A stretch of 64,000 nt of DNA, from contig CAUTYZ010000004.1 of NCBI GenBank assembly GCA_963543015.1, positions 1 through 64,000 on the forward strand, in the 5' to 3' direction. The translations under genes were made by a program, and so were the position numbers. Source of the DNA: Alloscardovia sp963543015 (GTDB lineage: Bacteria; Actinomycetota; Actinomycetes; Actinomycetales; Bifidobacteriaceae). Positions 1-8,751 of the stretch are shown here, piece after piece. Under the pieces are notes generated by a model. It did not search any database, was not told the origin of the DNA, and was given only the letters and a program-made list of their open reading frames with translations. Every line of letters starts with the position of its first letter. Position 1 is the first letter of the stretch.

Positions 1-58
1 ATCAGATCAATCTAAACAAAAAGAATAACCAGCAACACATTTTGGCGTATATGCCCAA

Positions 59-83
59 AAAGGCTGAGCCTTAGCCCAGCCTT
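59..83 (-). terminator. Rho-independent terminator after adk
   Basis: Seven-base arms AAGGCTG and CAGCCTT form a hairpin; on the minus strand it is followed by a short T-rich stretch. It lies about 25 bases past the adk stop and ends the S10-spc-secY-adk operon. Confidence 0.75.
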
Positions 84-107
84 AAAGAGGAATTCTCAGT
101 AACGAAA

Positions 108-671
108 TTACTTCGTCAATTCAGAAACGATGTTTGCCTGAATCTCATCAATCTCGCCGACACCGTTAATCTTCACAACGATTCCGCGGTTGCCGTAGAT
201 GTCAAGCAATGGAGCTGTTTCCTTTGCATAAACGTCCAGACGAGTAGCGATAGCTTCTGGAGTATCATCAGCGCGGCCTTCAATTTCAGCGCGCTTCATC
301 ATACGTTCCATGAGCACATCGTGATCTGCATCAAGAGCGACCACTGCATCCAATGGTGTACCGAGCTCTTCGAGCATGACATCCAATGCCTCTACCTGAG
401 AAGCATTACGTGGATAGCCATCGAGAATCCAGCCGTTCTTAGCGTCTTCCATGGCAAGGCGATCCTTAACAATGGAATTTGTCAATTCATCTGGAACGAG
501 TTCGCCCTTATTGATGAAAGCTAATGCCTGCTTTCCCAATTCGGTTTCGTTCTTAATGTTGTAGCGGAAAATGTCACCAGTCGAAATTGCTGGAATCCCG
601 AAATGCTCTGCAAGCTTTGCAGCCTGAGTTCCCTTACCTACACCCTGAGGTCCCATAATAAGCAAACGCAT
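108..671 (-). CDS. adk: Adenylate kinase
   Basis: Cytoplasmic enzyme that converts ATP plus AMP to two ADP. The 187-residue protein opens with the P-loop GPQGVGKGTQ at about residues 7-16 and carries the AMP-site sequence STGDIFR near residue 30 and DGYPRN near residue 84. It is the short form without the zinc-type LID insertion, as usual in high-GC Gram-positives. The start ATG lies one base beyond the secY stop, so it is probably translated coupled to secY. It is the last gene of the operon. Confidence 0.98.
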   Translation of the reverse strand: MRLLIMGPQGVGKGTQAAKLAEHFGIPAISTGDIFRYNIKNETELGKQALAFINKGELVPDELTNSIVKDRLAMEDAKNGWILDGYPRNASQVEALDVMLEELGTPLDAVVALDADHDVLMERMMKRAEIEGRADDTPEAIATRLDVYAKETAPLLDIYGNRGIVVKINGVGEIDEIQANIVSELTK

Positions 672-672
672 A

Positions 673-2154
673 TTAGTCTTCCTTTACTGTTTCTGTTTCA
701 ACTTCTGTGACGGTTTCTTCTGCAACTTCTGCATCTTCTGCAGTTTCGTCAGCGTCAGAATCGTTATCTTCGGAAACTTCTGCTACTTCTTCAGTTTCTA
801 CAACAACTTCTTCTGCTACCTTGTCGTCTGCAGCTTCAGGTTTCTTGTCCTTATCAATGTCCAAGAAACCTTCATACTGGAACTGTTCGGTCTGAGCACG
901 TGCCTGACGCAAGGTATCCAGACCCACACCAGCGATAATCAAAATTGTCGTTCCGCCGAATGGCAAATGTGAGCCGAGGCTCAATGCCAAAATCAAAACG
1001 GTTGGAATCAATGCGACGAACAGCAAGTAAATTGCGCCGACAGTATTGAGTCGGTTGATAACGTATGTCAGATACTCACTTGTCGCACGGCCAGCGCGAA
1101 TTCCTGGAATGAATCCACCATACTGCTTCATGTTGTCCGCGGTCTCATCCGTGTTGAAGGTGATGGACGTGTAGAAGAAGGTGAAGAATACGATCATCAA
1201 CGAGTAGAAACCGATGTACCACAAGGATGTGGTGTTTGCGAGGTTTGTATTAATCCAACGTACCCAGTCAGCGTTAGTATCGCCGAACTGTGCAATCAGC
1301 GTTGGGATAGCAAGAATAGATGATGCGAAGATTGGTGGGATAACACCAGACATGTTTACCTTCAATGGCAAATATGTGGATGTGCCACCGTACATCTTGC
1401 GACCGATCATACGACGTGTGTACTGAACAGGAATACGACGCTGCATCAATTCAACGTAGACAACGAAGATCAAGACGACAACCAAGGTACCGGAGACGAT
1501 ACCAAAGCGAGTCCAGTCACCGTTCACCCAGCCGATGTTCCACAACTGTGGCAAGAAGCCGGAGCAGATAGAGGTAAAGATGAGGACAGACATACCGTTA
1601 CCGATACCCTTATCGGTAATCAATTCTGCCATCCACATGACAAGACCTGTACCACCAGTCATGATGACGATCATGAAGAGCAAGTTTGGCACGGAATTAT
1701 CTGGGATAATCTTTCCTGTAGCTGCTGAGCCGAACAATGCACCAGTCTGAGCTGTCACCAAAATAGTGGTCGACTGCAAGAATGCAAGACCAATAGTCAA
1801 ATAACGAGTGTACTCTGTCAGCTTTGCTTCACCAGACTGGCCTTCCTTATGAAGTGCCTCAAATCGTGGGATAACCACACGGAGCAACTGCACAACGATG
1901 GATGCCGTAATGTATGGCATAATACCCAATGCGAAGACAGAAAGCTGGAGCAAAGCACCACCAGAGAATAAGTTCACCAATGCTACGAAGTTTTCGCCGC
2001 TTGAAGCGTTTCGTACAGTATCGCTCACAACCTTGTAATCAATACCTGGTGTCGGGATAGCCGCACCAATACGATAAACAATCACAATAAACAATGTGAA
2101 CAAAATCTTATTACGCAGTTCCTTTGCGCGTAATGCTTGAATAAGCGTTCTCAC
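673..2154 (-). CDS. secY: Preprotein translocase subunit SecY
   Basis: Channel-forming subunit of the SecYEG translocon in the membrane. I choose the GTG at 2154 because AGGAGG stands six bases before it and the protein then begins with the usual SecY N-terminus (RTLIQALRAKELRNK); it is 493 residues with about ten membrane segments and the plug sequence PTPGID near residue 32. Odd feature: after the last conserved cytoplasmic residues the protein carries a tail of roughly 60 residues made almost only of Glu, Asp, Val, Ala and Thr. Upstream a 13-bp hairpin at 2216-2248 separates it from rplO. Confidence 0.97.
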   Translation of the reverse strand: MRTLIQALRAKELRNKILFTLFIVIVYRIGAAIPTPGIDYKVVSDTVRNASSGENFVALVNLFSGGALLQLSVFALGIMPYITASIVVQLLRVVIPRFEALHKEGQSGEAKLTEYTRYLTIGLAFLQSTTILVTAQTGALFGSAATGKIIPDNSVPNLLFMIVIMTGGTGLVMWMAELITDKGIGNGMSVLIFTSICSGFLPQLWNIGWVNGDWTRFGIVSGTLVVVLIFVVYVELMQRRIPVQYTRRMIGRKMYGGTSTYLPLKVNMSGVIPPIFASSILAIPTLIAQFGDTNADWVRWINTNLANTTSLWYIGFYSLMIVFFTFFYTSITFNTDETADNMKQYGGFIPGIRAGRATSEYLTYVINRLNTVGAIYLLFVALIPTVLILALSLGSHLPFGGTTILIIAGVGLDTLRQARAQTEQFQYEGFLDIDKDKKPEAADDKVAEEVVVETEEVAEVSEDNDSDADETAEDAEVAEETVTEVETETVKED

Positions 2155-2215
2155 TGAATTCCTCCTGAAGTGTCCGAATTTATAGACACACTGCATATAA
2201 CTATAACAAAAGATA

Positions 2216-2248
2216 AGGTCCTTGACACCCTAAATGTGTCAAGGACCT
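2216..2248 (-). terminator. Intercistronic hairpin between rplO and secY
   Basis: Perfect 13-bp stem (2216-2228 with 2236-2248) and a 7-base loop. On the minus strand it is followed by a T-rich but interrupted stretch. It could end part of the transcripts from the spc genes, leaving secY-adk to depend on read-through or on a weak promoter (TATAAA about 20 bases before the secY ribosome site). A role as terminator or attenuator is inference. Confidence 0.6.
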
Positions 2249-2280
2249 ATTATTTGGCAGAAATTAGCCGTTTCTCAAGT

Positions 2281-2742
2281 CTAGTCTTCAGAAATAGAGC
2301 CGCCTGCTGCCTCAATCTTTGCCTTTGCAGATGCAGAGGACTTTACACCCTTAATGGTATAAGCTGCGGTAACTTCACCTTCACCGAGCACCTTAACTGG
2401 CTGGTTCTTGCGAACGAGGCCTGCGTTAACGAGTGCTTCTACAGTGATTTCTCCACCCTGTGGGAAAGAAGTAGCCAAGTCAGCAAGGTTGACGACCTGG
2501 AACTCTACCTTAAATGGAGACTTGAAGCCACGGAGCTTTGGAAGACGCATGTAGAGTGGGAGCTGGCCACCTTCGAAACCAAGGCGAACCTGATAACGTG
2601 CCTTTGTACCCTTCATACCGCGACCAGAGGTCTTACCCTTGGAGCCTTCACCACGACCAACGCGGGTCTTGGACTTCTTAGCACCTGGAGCTGGACGCAA
2701 GTCATGCATCTGAAGGATGTCGACTTCGTTGGAATTTGCCAT
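2281..2742 (-). CDS. rplO: 50S ribosomal protein L15
   Basis: Large-subunit protein that binds 23S rRNA late in assembly. Starting at the ATG at 2742 gives 153 residues; the glycine- and lysine-rich N-terminus (VGRGEGSKGKTSGRG) and the MRLPKLRGF segment are typical. A TTG nine bases upstream is less likely because it sits only three bases from the GGAGG. The ATG follows the rpmD stop by one base. Confidence 0.98.
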   Translation of the reverse strand: MANSNEVDILQMHDLRPAPGAKKSKTRVGRGEGSKGKTSGRGMKGTKARYQVRLGFEGGQLPLYMRLPKLRGFKSPFKVEFQVVNLADLATSFPQGGEITVEALVNAGLVRKNQPVKVLGEGEVTAAYTIKGVKSSASAKAKIEAAGGSISED

Positions 2743-2743
2743 T

Positions 2744-2929
2744 TTAGTCAATCTCCTCCACTGTTACAAGATGACGAACCTTGTTAGCCATACCGCGGTA
2801 TACAGGAGTGTCATCGCGTACTACTGTCTGGTGGATCTTATGAAGACCGAGAGAGTGTACGTTGTCCTTCTGTACCTGAGTAGAGCCTGCAAGACCCTTC
2901 TTCAAGGTGATCTTAAGCTGCTTAGCCAT
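2744..2929 (-). CDS. rpmD: 50S ribosomal protein L30
   Basis: Small 61-residue large-subunit protein with the typical opening MAKQLKITLKKGLAG. Its ATG overlaps the rpsE stop by one base (TAATG), which points to translational coupling inside the spc operon. Confidence 0.98.
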   Translation of the reverse strand: MAKQLKITLKKGLAGSTQVQKDNVHSLGLHKIHQTVVRDDTPVYRGMANKVRHLVTVEEID

Positions 2930-3642
2930 TACTCACCATCCTTTGCTGCCTGAGCTTCTTCGCGTGCCTTGCGAGCTTCTTCGATGCCCTTTGCACGTTC
3001 ACGCAAAAGCTGATCTGGAGCAACCTCTGCGAGGGAGAGGCCACGACGTGCAGCCACTTCTTCTGGTTCCTCAAGTTCCTTCAAAGCTGCAACGGTTGCA
3101 CGAACGGTGTTAATTGCATTACCGGACCCCATTTCCTTAGAAAGGATGTCGGTAATACCTGCGCACTCGAGAACTGCGCGAACTGCACCACCAGCGATAA
3201 CACCAGTACCTGGTGCTGCTGGACGCAAGAGTACAGTACCTGCAGATTCGTGACCAATTACAGGATGAGTAATAGTTCCACGAACGCGTGGCACATTGAA
3301 CATGTGCTTCTTAGCGTCAAGCTGACCCTTAGCAATTGCGGAAGGTACTTCGTGAGACTTACCATAGCCAACGCCTACGGTGCCGTTTCCGTCACCTACA
3401 ACGACGAGAGCTGCGAAGCTCATGGTACGACCACCCTTGTTGGTCTTGCTTACGCGCTTGATGGTTACTACGCGATCGAGAAGCTCTTCACGCTGTTCGT
3501 TGCGGTCGCGACGATTACGACGCTCACCACGACGGCCTTCACCACGATTTGCGCGGCGACCACGGCGTTCTTCAGCTGCTGGAGCCTGCTCGGTAGTCTG
3601 AGTTTCTTCAGCCACGATGATTTCCTTTTCGTTATCGCTCAC
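2929..3642 (-). CDS. rpsE: 30S ribosomal protein S5
   Basis: Small-subunit protein involved in decoding fidelity. The 237-residue chain has the S5 double-stranded RNA-binding fold (KTNKGGRTMSFAALVVVGDG) and a long N-terminal extension of about 50 residues rich in Glu then Arg, a form often seen in actinobacteria. It overlaps rplR by four bases (ATGA). Confidence 0.98.
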   Translation of the reverse strand: MSDNEKEIIVAEETQTTEQAPAAEERRGRRANRGEGRRGERRNRRDRNEQREELLDRVVTIKRVSKTNKGGRTMSFAALVVVGDGNGTVGVGYGKSHEVPSAIAKGQLDAKKHMFNVPRVRGTITHPVIGHESAGTVLLRPAAPGTGVIAGGAVRAVLECAGITDILSKEMGSGNAINTVRATVAALKELEEPEEVAARRGLSLAEVAPDQLLRERAKGIEEARKAREEAQAAKDGE

Positions 3643-4010
3643 AGCTGCAAACCTCCCTCACGTGCGCCTTCTGCTACTGCAGCAACGCGACCGTGATACT
3701 TGTTACCACCGCGGTCAAAGACTACAGCGGTAATACCAGCAGCGATTGCCTTCTGAGCTACCAATTCACCAACACGCTTTGCAGCTTCAACCTTGGTACC
3801 TTCGAAAGCACCGAAGTCGTTGTGCAAAGTAGATTCGCTGACCAAAGTTACACCCTTGGTGTCATCGATGATCTGAGCAATCATGTTGCGGTTGGAACGA
3901 GTAACTACGAGACGTGGACGCTCTGCAGTGCCGGCAATCTTCTTGCGAAGACGTGCGTGACGGCGCAAGCGAGCAACGTTCTTGCCCTTACCATGAATCT
4001 TAACCGTCAT
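3639..4010 (-). CDS. rplR: 50S ribosomal protein L18
   Basis: 123-residue 5S rRNA-binding protein; RHARLRKKIAGTAERPRL and FDRGGNKYHGRV are family hallmarks. The stop of rplF directly abuts its start codon and its own end overlaps rpsE by four bases. Confidence 0.98.
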   Translation of the reverse strand: MTVKIHGKGKNVARLRRHARLRKKIAGTAERPRLVVTRSNRNMIAQIIDDTKGVTLVSESTLHNDFGAFEGTKVEAAKRVGELVAQKAIAAGITAVVFDRGGNKYHGRVAAVAEGAREGGLQL

Positions 4011-4550
4011 TTACTTACCAGCCTTTCCAGCCTTGCGGATGATGCGCTCATCTGCGTACTTAATGCCCTTGCCCTTGTAAGGTTCTGGAGCACGAAGCTT
4101 GCGGATGTTTGCAGCAATCTGGCCAACAGCCTGCTTGTCAGTACCCTTTACCAAGAGTTCGTTTGGATTTACAACTTCGAATTCAATTCCTTCAGGTGCT
4201 TCCACGTTGATGGTGTGGGAGTAGCCCAAGAAGAACTCGAGGTTCTTACCCTTAGCAGCTACACGGTAACCAGTACCAACAATGAGAAGACGCTTGGTGA
4301 AGCCCTGAGAGACACCTTCTACGATGCCTGCTGCGAGGGAACGTGCCAAACCGTGCTTAGCACGAGTTGGGCGAGTATCGTCTTCAGGGGTGAAAACGAT
4401 CTGTCCGTCTTCTACTGCTACAGAAATACCTTCTGGAACTTCGAAAGAGTCAGTGCCCTTTGCGCCCTTAGCCTGGAAGATGTTTCCGTTAATTGTAATT
4501 TCAACTCCAGCTGGAACAGCGATAGGGAGCTTACCAATATGTGATGCCAT
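4011..4550 (-). CDS. rplF: 50S ribosomal protein L6
   Basis: 179-residue protein near the factor-binding site of the large subunit, built of two similar RNA-binding halves. The C-terminal signature PEPYKGKGIKYADE is present. No gap to rplR; 14 bases separate it from rpsH. Confidence 0.98.
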   Translation of the reverse strand: MASHIGKLPIAVPAGVEITINGNIFQAKGAKGTDSFEVPEGISVAVEDGQIVFTPEDDTRPTRAKHGLARSLAAGIVEGVSQGFTKRLLIVGTGYRVAAKGKNLEFFLGYSHTINVEAPEGIEFEVVNPNELLVKGTDKQAVGQIAANIRKLRAPEPYKGKGIKYADERIIRKAGKAGK

Positions 4551-4564
4551 AATTTAAGCCCTCC

Positions 4565-4963
4565 TTACCACACGTAAGCGACGATTTCGCCGCCGATGCC
4601 CTTCTCAAGGCATTCCTTCTGAGTCATCAAACCAGAGCTGGTAGAGATGATTGCGATACCCAAGCCGCCGAGTGGCATTGGGAGTGCATCGGACTTAGCG
4701 TAACGACGCAAACCTGGCTTAGAAACGCGCTTGATTCCCTGAATGCTCTGTTCGCCGTGGTTGCCATACTTGAGAGTAATTTCAAGTGTCTGGCCTACAC
4801 GTGCTTCCTTCGCTTCAAAATCAGCGATATAACCCTCACGCTTGAGGATTTCGGCAATATGTGCCTTGAACTTGGAGTATGGCATGTCCACGGTTTCGTG
4901 TTTTGCCGCACTCGCATTACGCAGACGTGTCAGCATATCTGCGATTGGATCTGTCATTGTCAT
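4565..4963 (-). CDS. rpsH: 30S ribosomal protein S8
   Basis: 132-residue 16S rRNA-binding assembly protein, in other bacteria the translational repressor of the spc operon. MTMTDPIADMLTRLRNA and the C-terminal TSSGLMTQKEC region identify it. The start could be the first or third codon. A 68-base GC-rich spacer separates it from rpsN. Confidence 0.97.
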   Translation of the reverse strand: MTMTDPIADMLTRLRNASAAKHETVDMPYSKFKAHIAEILKREGYIADFEAKEARVGQTLEITLKYGNHGEQSIQGIKRVSKPGLRRYAKSDALPMPLGGLGIAIISTSSGLMTQKECLEKGIGGEIVAYVW

Positions 4964-5031
4964 TTGGGCTGATGCCCTTCCTCGTCGTGGTTTCCGCCGC
5001 CCTTACTGGGCCGCGGACCTTCAACGTCGAT

Positions 5032-5217
5032 TTACCAACTGGACTTCGTTACGCCTGGAAGCTCTCCGCGGTGAGCCTTATCACGAAGGCATACGCGGCA
5101 GAGACCGAACTTGCGATAAACGGAATGTGGACGTCCGCAAACCTCGCAGCGTGTGTATGCACGAACTGCGAACTTTGGCTTGCGAGCAGCCTTGTTCTTA
5201 AGAGCTGTCTTTGCCAT
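5032..5217 (-). CDS. rpsN: 30S ribosomal protein S14 type Z
   Basis: 61-residue zinc-binding form of S14. Both CxxC pairs are present (CEVC near residue 24 and CRVC near residue 40), so the zinc site is intact, unlike that of L33 in this window. Three bases separate it from the rplE stop. Confidence 0.97.
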   Translation of the reverse strand: MAKTALKNKAARKPKFAVRAYTRCEVCGRPHSVYRKFGLCRVCLRDKAHRGELPGVTKSSW

Positions 5218-5220
5218 CTT

Positions 5221-5793
5221 TTAGTCCTCCTTGAATGGGAAGCCGAGGTGCTTAAGCAAAGCCTTGCCTTCCTCATCACTCTTAGTCGAGGTCACTACAG
5301 TGATATCCATACCACGGCGGTGATCGATGGAATCAGGATCAATCTCATGGAACATGGACTGTTCAGTAAGACCGAAGTTATAGTTGCCATTGCCATCGAA
5401 CTGGTTTCCGTTGATACCACGGAAATCGCGAATACGAGGCAAAGCCAAGGTCAAAAGACGGTCCAAGAATTCCCACATACGATCGCCACGAAGGGTTACG
5501 AATGCACCAATAGCCTGACCTTCACGCAAATGGAACTGTGCTACAGACTTCTTTGCGAGAGTAATCTTTGGCTTCTGGCCTGTAATAGCAGTAAGGTCGC
5601 GAACTGCACCTTCAATGAGCTTGGAGTCGCGTGCAGCAGCGCCAACACCCATGGATACAACAACCTTCTGTACACCAGGTACCTGCATTGGGTTAGAAAT
5701 GTTGAATTCCTTTTCCAAAGCAGGAATGATTTCTTCCTTGTAACGAGTCTTGAGACGAGGAGTTGCAGGAGCCTCAATAGTTACGTCGCTCAT
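5221..5793 (-). CDS. rplE: 50S ribosomal protein L5
   Basis: 190-residue 5S rRNA-binding protein that contacts the P-site tRNA. The motif LPRIRDFRGI and the segment EIDPDSIDHRRGMDI are family signatures. Its ATG overlaps the rplX stop by one base. Confidence 0.98.
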   Translation of the reverse strand: MSDVTIEAPATPRLKTRYKEEIIPALEKEFNISNPMQVPGVQKVVVSMGVGAAARDSKLIEGAVRDLTAITGQKPKITLAKKSVAQFHLREGQAIGAFVTLRGDRMWEFLDRLLTLALPRIRDFRGINGNQFDGNGNYNFGLTEQSMFHEIDPDSIDHRRGMDITVVTSTKSDEEGKALLKHLGFPFKED

Positions 5794-6125
5794 TACAGCT
5801 CCTTTCCGGACTTCTTAGCCACGCGTACACGTACGCGCTTTACCTTGCCATCACGTGCTTCTTCACGTACCTCAACGCGAACGCGGGTAGGCTGCTTAGT
5901 CTCAGGATCGATGAGCATCACGTTAGAACGGTGAATTGGTGCTTCAACAGACACGATACCGGACTGCTGACCCTGTACTGTAGCACGGATGTGCTTCTTG
6001 ACAATCTGAACGCCTTCAACGATCAAACGATCGTTTGGAAGTATGCGCTGGACGGTGCCTTCTGCGCCGCGATCCTTACCGCGGATAACCTTTACGAGGT
6101 CACCCTTCTTGATCTTAGCTACCAT
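5793..6125 (-). CDS. rplX: 50S ribosomal protein L24
   Basis: 110-residue assembly initiator protein with a KOW motif (KKGDLVKVIRGKDRGAEG) at the N-terminus. One-base overlaps link it to both rplN and rplE. Confidence 0.98.
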   Translation of the reverse strand: MVAKIKKGDLVKVIRGKDRGAEGTVQRILPNDRLIVEGVQIVKKHIRATVQGQQSGIVSVEAPIHRSNVMLIDPETKQPTRVRVEVREEARDGKVKRVRVRVAKKSGKEL

Positions 6126-6493
6126 TAGATCACCTCCGGTGCCAAAGAAACGATCTTCATGAAGCGCTTGTCGCGCAATTCACGACCTACTGGTCCGAAG
6201 ATACGTGTGCCCTTTGGCTCGCGACCGTTACCGAGGATAACAGCTGCGTTCTCATCAAACTTGATGTAGGAGCCGTCTGCACGACGACGTTCCTTTACTG
6301 TACGGACAACGACAGCCTTAACTACGTCACCCTTCTTTACCGAACCGCCAGGAATTGCATCCTTAACGGAAGCGACAATGATGTCGCCGATTCCGGCATA
6401 GCGTCGCTTCGATCCACCGAGCACGCGAATAGCCAAGATTTCCTTAGCACCCGTGTTGTCGGCGACATGAAGTCGCGATTCTTGCTGAATCAT
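6125..6493 (-). CDS. rplN: 50S ribosomal protein L14
   Basis: 122-residue protein at the subunit interface; MIQQESRLHVADNTGAKE and GPVGRELR are signatures. It is preceded by a 140-base spacer after rpsQ, by far the longest gap within this operon, and has GGAGAA seven bases before its ATG. Confidence 0.98.
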   Translation of the reverse strand: MIQQESRLHVADNTGAKEILAIRVLGGSKRRYAGIGDIIVASVKDAIPGGSVKKGDVVKAVVVRTVKERRRADGSYIKFDENAAVILGNGREPKGTRIFGPVGRELRDKRFMKIVSLAPEVI

Positions 6494-6633
6494 TGATTCT
6501 CCTTAGCCGAGCTGGTCCTCCCCGTACACCCTGCACCCCGCTGGCGATGGCGCTATATCAACGTTTCCGTTCATAGGAAGCGCCACCACCCCAAGAGGTT
6601 ACAAGGTTGTACGCGGAGCCTTGCCGAACTTAT

Positions 6634-6900
6634 TTACTTAGCACGCTCAACGATAGCGTTGAGACGCCAACGCTTCGTCTTGCTCAAAGGCCTTGTCTCC
6701 ATAATTGTAACAAGATCGCCGACATGTGCGTCGTTGTTCTCGTCATGGACCTTGACCTTGCTGTTGCTGCGTACAACCTTACCATACAATGGGTGGGTTG
6801 AGCGCTGCTCCAACTCAACGGTAATCGTCTTGTCCATTGCGTCAGACACTACGTAGCCTGTGCGGACCTTACGATCGTTGCGTTCCAGCTTTTCAGCCAT
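6634..6900 (-). CDS. rpsQ: 30S ribosomal protein S17
   Basis: 88-residue primary 16S rRNA-binding protein; the VVSDAMDKTITVEL and HDENNDAHVGD segments are typical. It is the last gene of the S10 half of the cluster before the 140-base spacer. Confidence 0.98.
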   Translation of the reverse strand: MAEKLERNDRKVRTGYVVSDAMDKTITVELEQRSTHPLYGKVVRSNSKVKVHDENNDAHVGDLVTIMETRPLSKTKRWRLNAIVERAK

Positions 6901-6919
6901 TTTTACTCCTCAGACTTTC

Positions 6920-7153
6920 CTATTCCTGCACTGGGGACTCGGTGATGCCGAGTTCACGTTCGCGAAGAACAGTGTACATGCGGGCAATATCACGCTTTAC
7001 AGCCTTAATGCGAGATGCATTTTCAAGCTGACCAGTAGCGTTCTGGAAGCGAAGGTTAAAAAGTTCTTCCTTCGACTTCTTGAGGAAGTCCTCAATTTCT
7101 GCGTTAGTCTTCTCGTTCAAAGTCTTGATCGAGTAATCTGATGCGTTTGCCAT
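6920..7153 (-). CDS. rpmC: 50S ribosomal protein L29
   Basis: 77-residue protein at the nascent-chain exit site; KSKEELFNLRFQNATGQLEN is the family signature. The stop of rplP directly abuts its ATG. Confidence 0.97.
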   Translation of the reverse strand: MANASDYSIKTLNEKTNAEIEDFLKKSKEELFNLRFQNATGQLENASRIKAVKRDIARMYTVLRERELGITESPVQE

Positions 7154-7573
7154 TTAGTTGTCACCGCCTTCACGTGCAATGATGCGGCACTTCATAGGCA
7201 GCTTGTCAACTGCACGGCGAAGTGCTTCACGAGCAACTTCTTCAGAAACGCCTGAAATTTCGAACATTACGCGTCCTGGACGTACATTAGCAACCCAGAA
7301 TTCTGGTGCACCCTTACCGGAACCCATTCGAGCACCGAGAGCATGCTTTGTCAAAGGACGATCTGGGAAGATTGTAATCCACACGCGGCCACCACGCTTG
7401 ATGTAGCGGGTCATAGCAATACGTGCAGCTTCAATCTGACGGTTTGTAATGTAAGCAGGAGCAAGAGCCTGGATACCAAATTCGCCGAAAGCGATTTCGT
7501 TTCCGCCCTTAGACATACCAGAGCGAACCGGACGGTGCTGCTTACGGTACTTTGTTCTCTTTGGGATAAGCAT
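7154..7573 (-). CDS. rplP: 50S ribosomal protein L16
   Basis: 139-residue large-subunit protein near the A site. MLIPKRTKYRKQHR at the start and RMGSGKGAPEFWVA are hallmark sequences. Six bases follow the rpsC stop. Confidence 0.98.
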   Translation of the reverse strand: MLIPKRTKYRKQHRPVRSGMSKGGNEIAFGEFGIQALAPAYITNRQIEAARIAMTRYIKRGGRVWITIFPDRPLTKHALGARMGSGKGAPEFWVANVRPGRVMFEISGVSEEVAREALRRAVDKLPMKCRIIAREGGDN

Positions 7574-7579
7574 TCGAAC

Positions 7580-8392
7580 TTACTCCTTTACTTCTGCAGT
7601 TTCAGCTGGTGCTGCTGGAGCTTCAGCCTGAACTGGAGCTTCCTTAGCGCCGCGCTGTGCAGCTGCACCACGGTTGTTACGACGTGGACGACGATCGTTA
7701 GAACCACGACGTGAGCGATTATTCTGCTGAGCCTGCTGCTCTTCGAATTCCTTCTCAGTCATGTCGCCCTTGTAGATCCATACCTTAACGCCGATCTGAC
7801 CATAAGTTGTGCTTGCTTCGAAGAAACCATAGTCAATCAATGCACGCAAAGTCTGCAGAGGGACGCGACCTTCACGGTAGAACTCGGAACGGGACATTTC
7901 TGCACCACCCAAGCGACCGGAAAGCTTGATACGAATACCCTTTGCACCAGCACGCATAGCGTCCTGCTGAGCCTTGCGCATTGCACGGCGGAAGGTTACG
8001 CGGTTTGTGAGCTGTTCTGCGATGGACTGAGCTACGAGCTGAGCATCGATAGCTGCATTCTTAACTTCGAAGATGTTGAGCTGTACCTGCTTGCCAGTGA
8101 TCTTTTCAAGCTTAGCGCGAACACGATCAGCTTCAGCACCACGACGACCGATAACGATACCTGGACGTGCTGTGTGGATATCCACGCGAACACGGTCACG
8201 GGTACGCTCGATTACAACGCGAGCTACGCCTGCACGCTCAAGATCCTTGTTCATTGCCTTACGGATCTTGTCATCTTCGAGAACGAAATCGCGGTAGCGT
8301 TCGCCCTTCTTAGTGGAATCAGAGAACCACTTAGAACGGTGATTCTCGGTTACACCGAGGCGGTAACCAAATGGATTTACCTTCTGGCCCAT
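7580..8392 (-). CDS. rpsC: 30S ribosomal protein S3
   Basis: 270-residue mRNA-entry protein. The KH domain (PGIVIGRRGAEADRVRAKL, about residues 75-93) is intact. The last 50 residues are a low-complexity Arg/Asn then Ala/Pro/Glu tail, common in actinobacterial S3. It overlaps rplV by one base. Confidence 0.98.
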   Translation of the reverse strand: MGQKVNPFGYRLGVTENHRSKWFSDSTKKGERYRDFVLEDDKIRKAMNKDLERAGVARVVIERTRDRVRVDIHTARPGIVIGRRGAEADRVRAKLEKITGKQVQLNIFEVKNAAIDAQLVAQSIAEQLTNRVTFRRAMRKAQQDAMRAGAKGIRIKLSGRLGGAEMSRSEFYREGRVPLQTLRALIDYGFFEASTTYGQIGVKVWIYKGDMTEKEFEEQQAQQNNRSRRGSNDRRPRRNNRGAAAQRGAKEAPVQAEAPAAPAETAEVKE

Positions 8393-8751
8393 TAGCGTGC
8401 ACCTTCCTTATCTGCAACGATTACCGTGATGTGGGAAGTACGCTTGTTGATGCGGCCTGCGCGACCCTGTGCACGAGCACGGAAACGCTTGAGAGTTACA
8501 CCCTCATCAACGTAAGTAGCTGCTACTACCAAATCATTCTCACGGAATGGTTCGTTTGCCTGTTCAGCCTTAACGCGAGCATTTGCGATTGCGGACTCGA
8601 GTACCTTGAGTACTGGAGTTGATGCAGCCTGTGGAGCAAACTTCAAAATGGTGACGGCTTCAGTCGCCTTCTTGCCTCGGATGAGGTCAACGACGCGGCG
8701 AGCCTTGCGTGGCGTCACGCGTACGTGACGTGCAATTGCCTTAGCTTCCAT
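8392..8751 (-). CDS. rplV: 50S ribosomal protein L22
   Basis: 119-residue exit-tunnel protein; RHVRVTPRKARRVVDLIRGK and the C-terminal RAQGRAGRINKRTSHI segment are typical. Confidence 0.98.
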   Translation of the reverse strand: MEAKAIARHVRVTPRKARRVVDLIRGKKATEAVTILKFAPQAASTPVLKVLESAIANARVKAEQANEPFRENDLVVAATYVDEGVTLKRFRARAQGRAGRINKRTSHITVIVADKEGAR

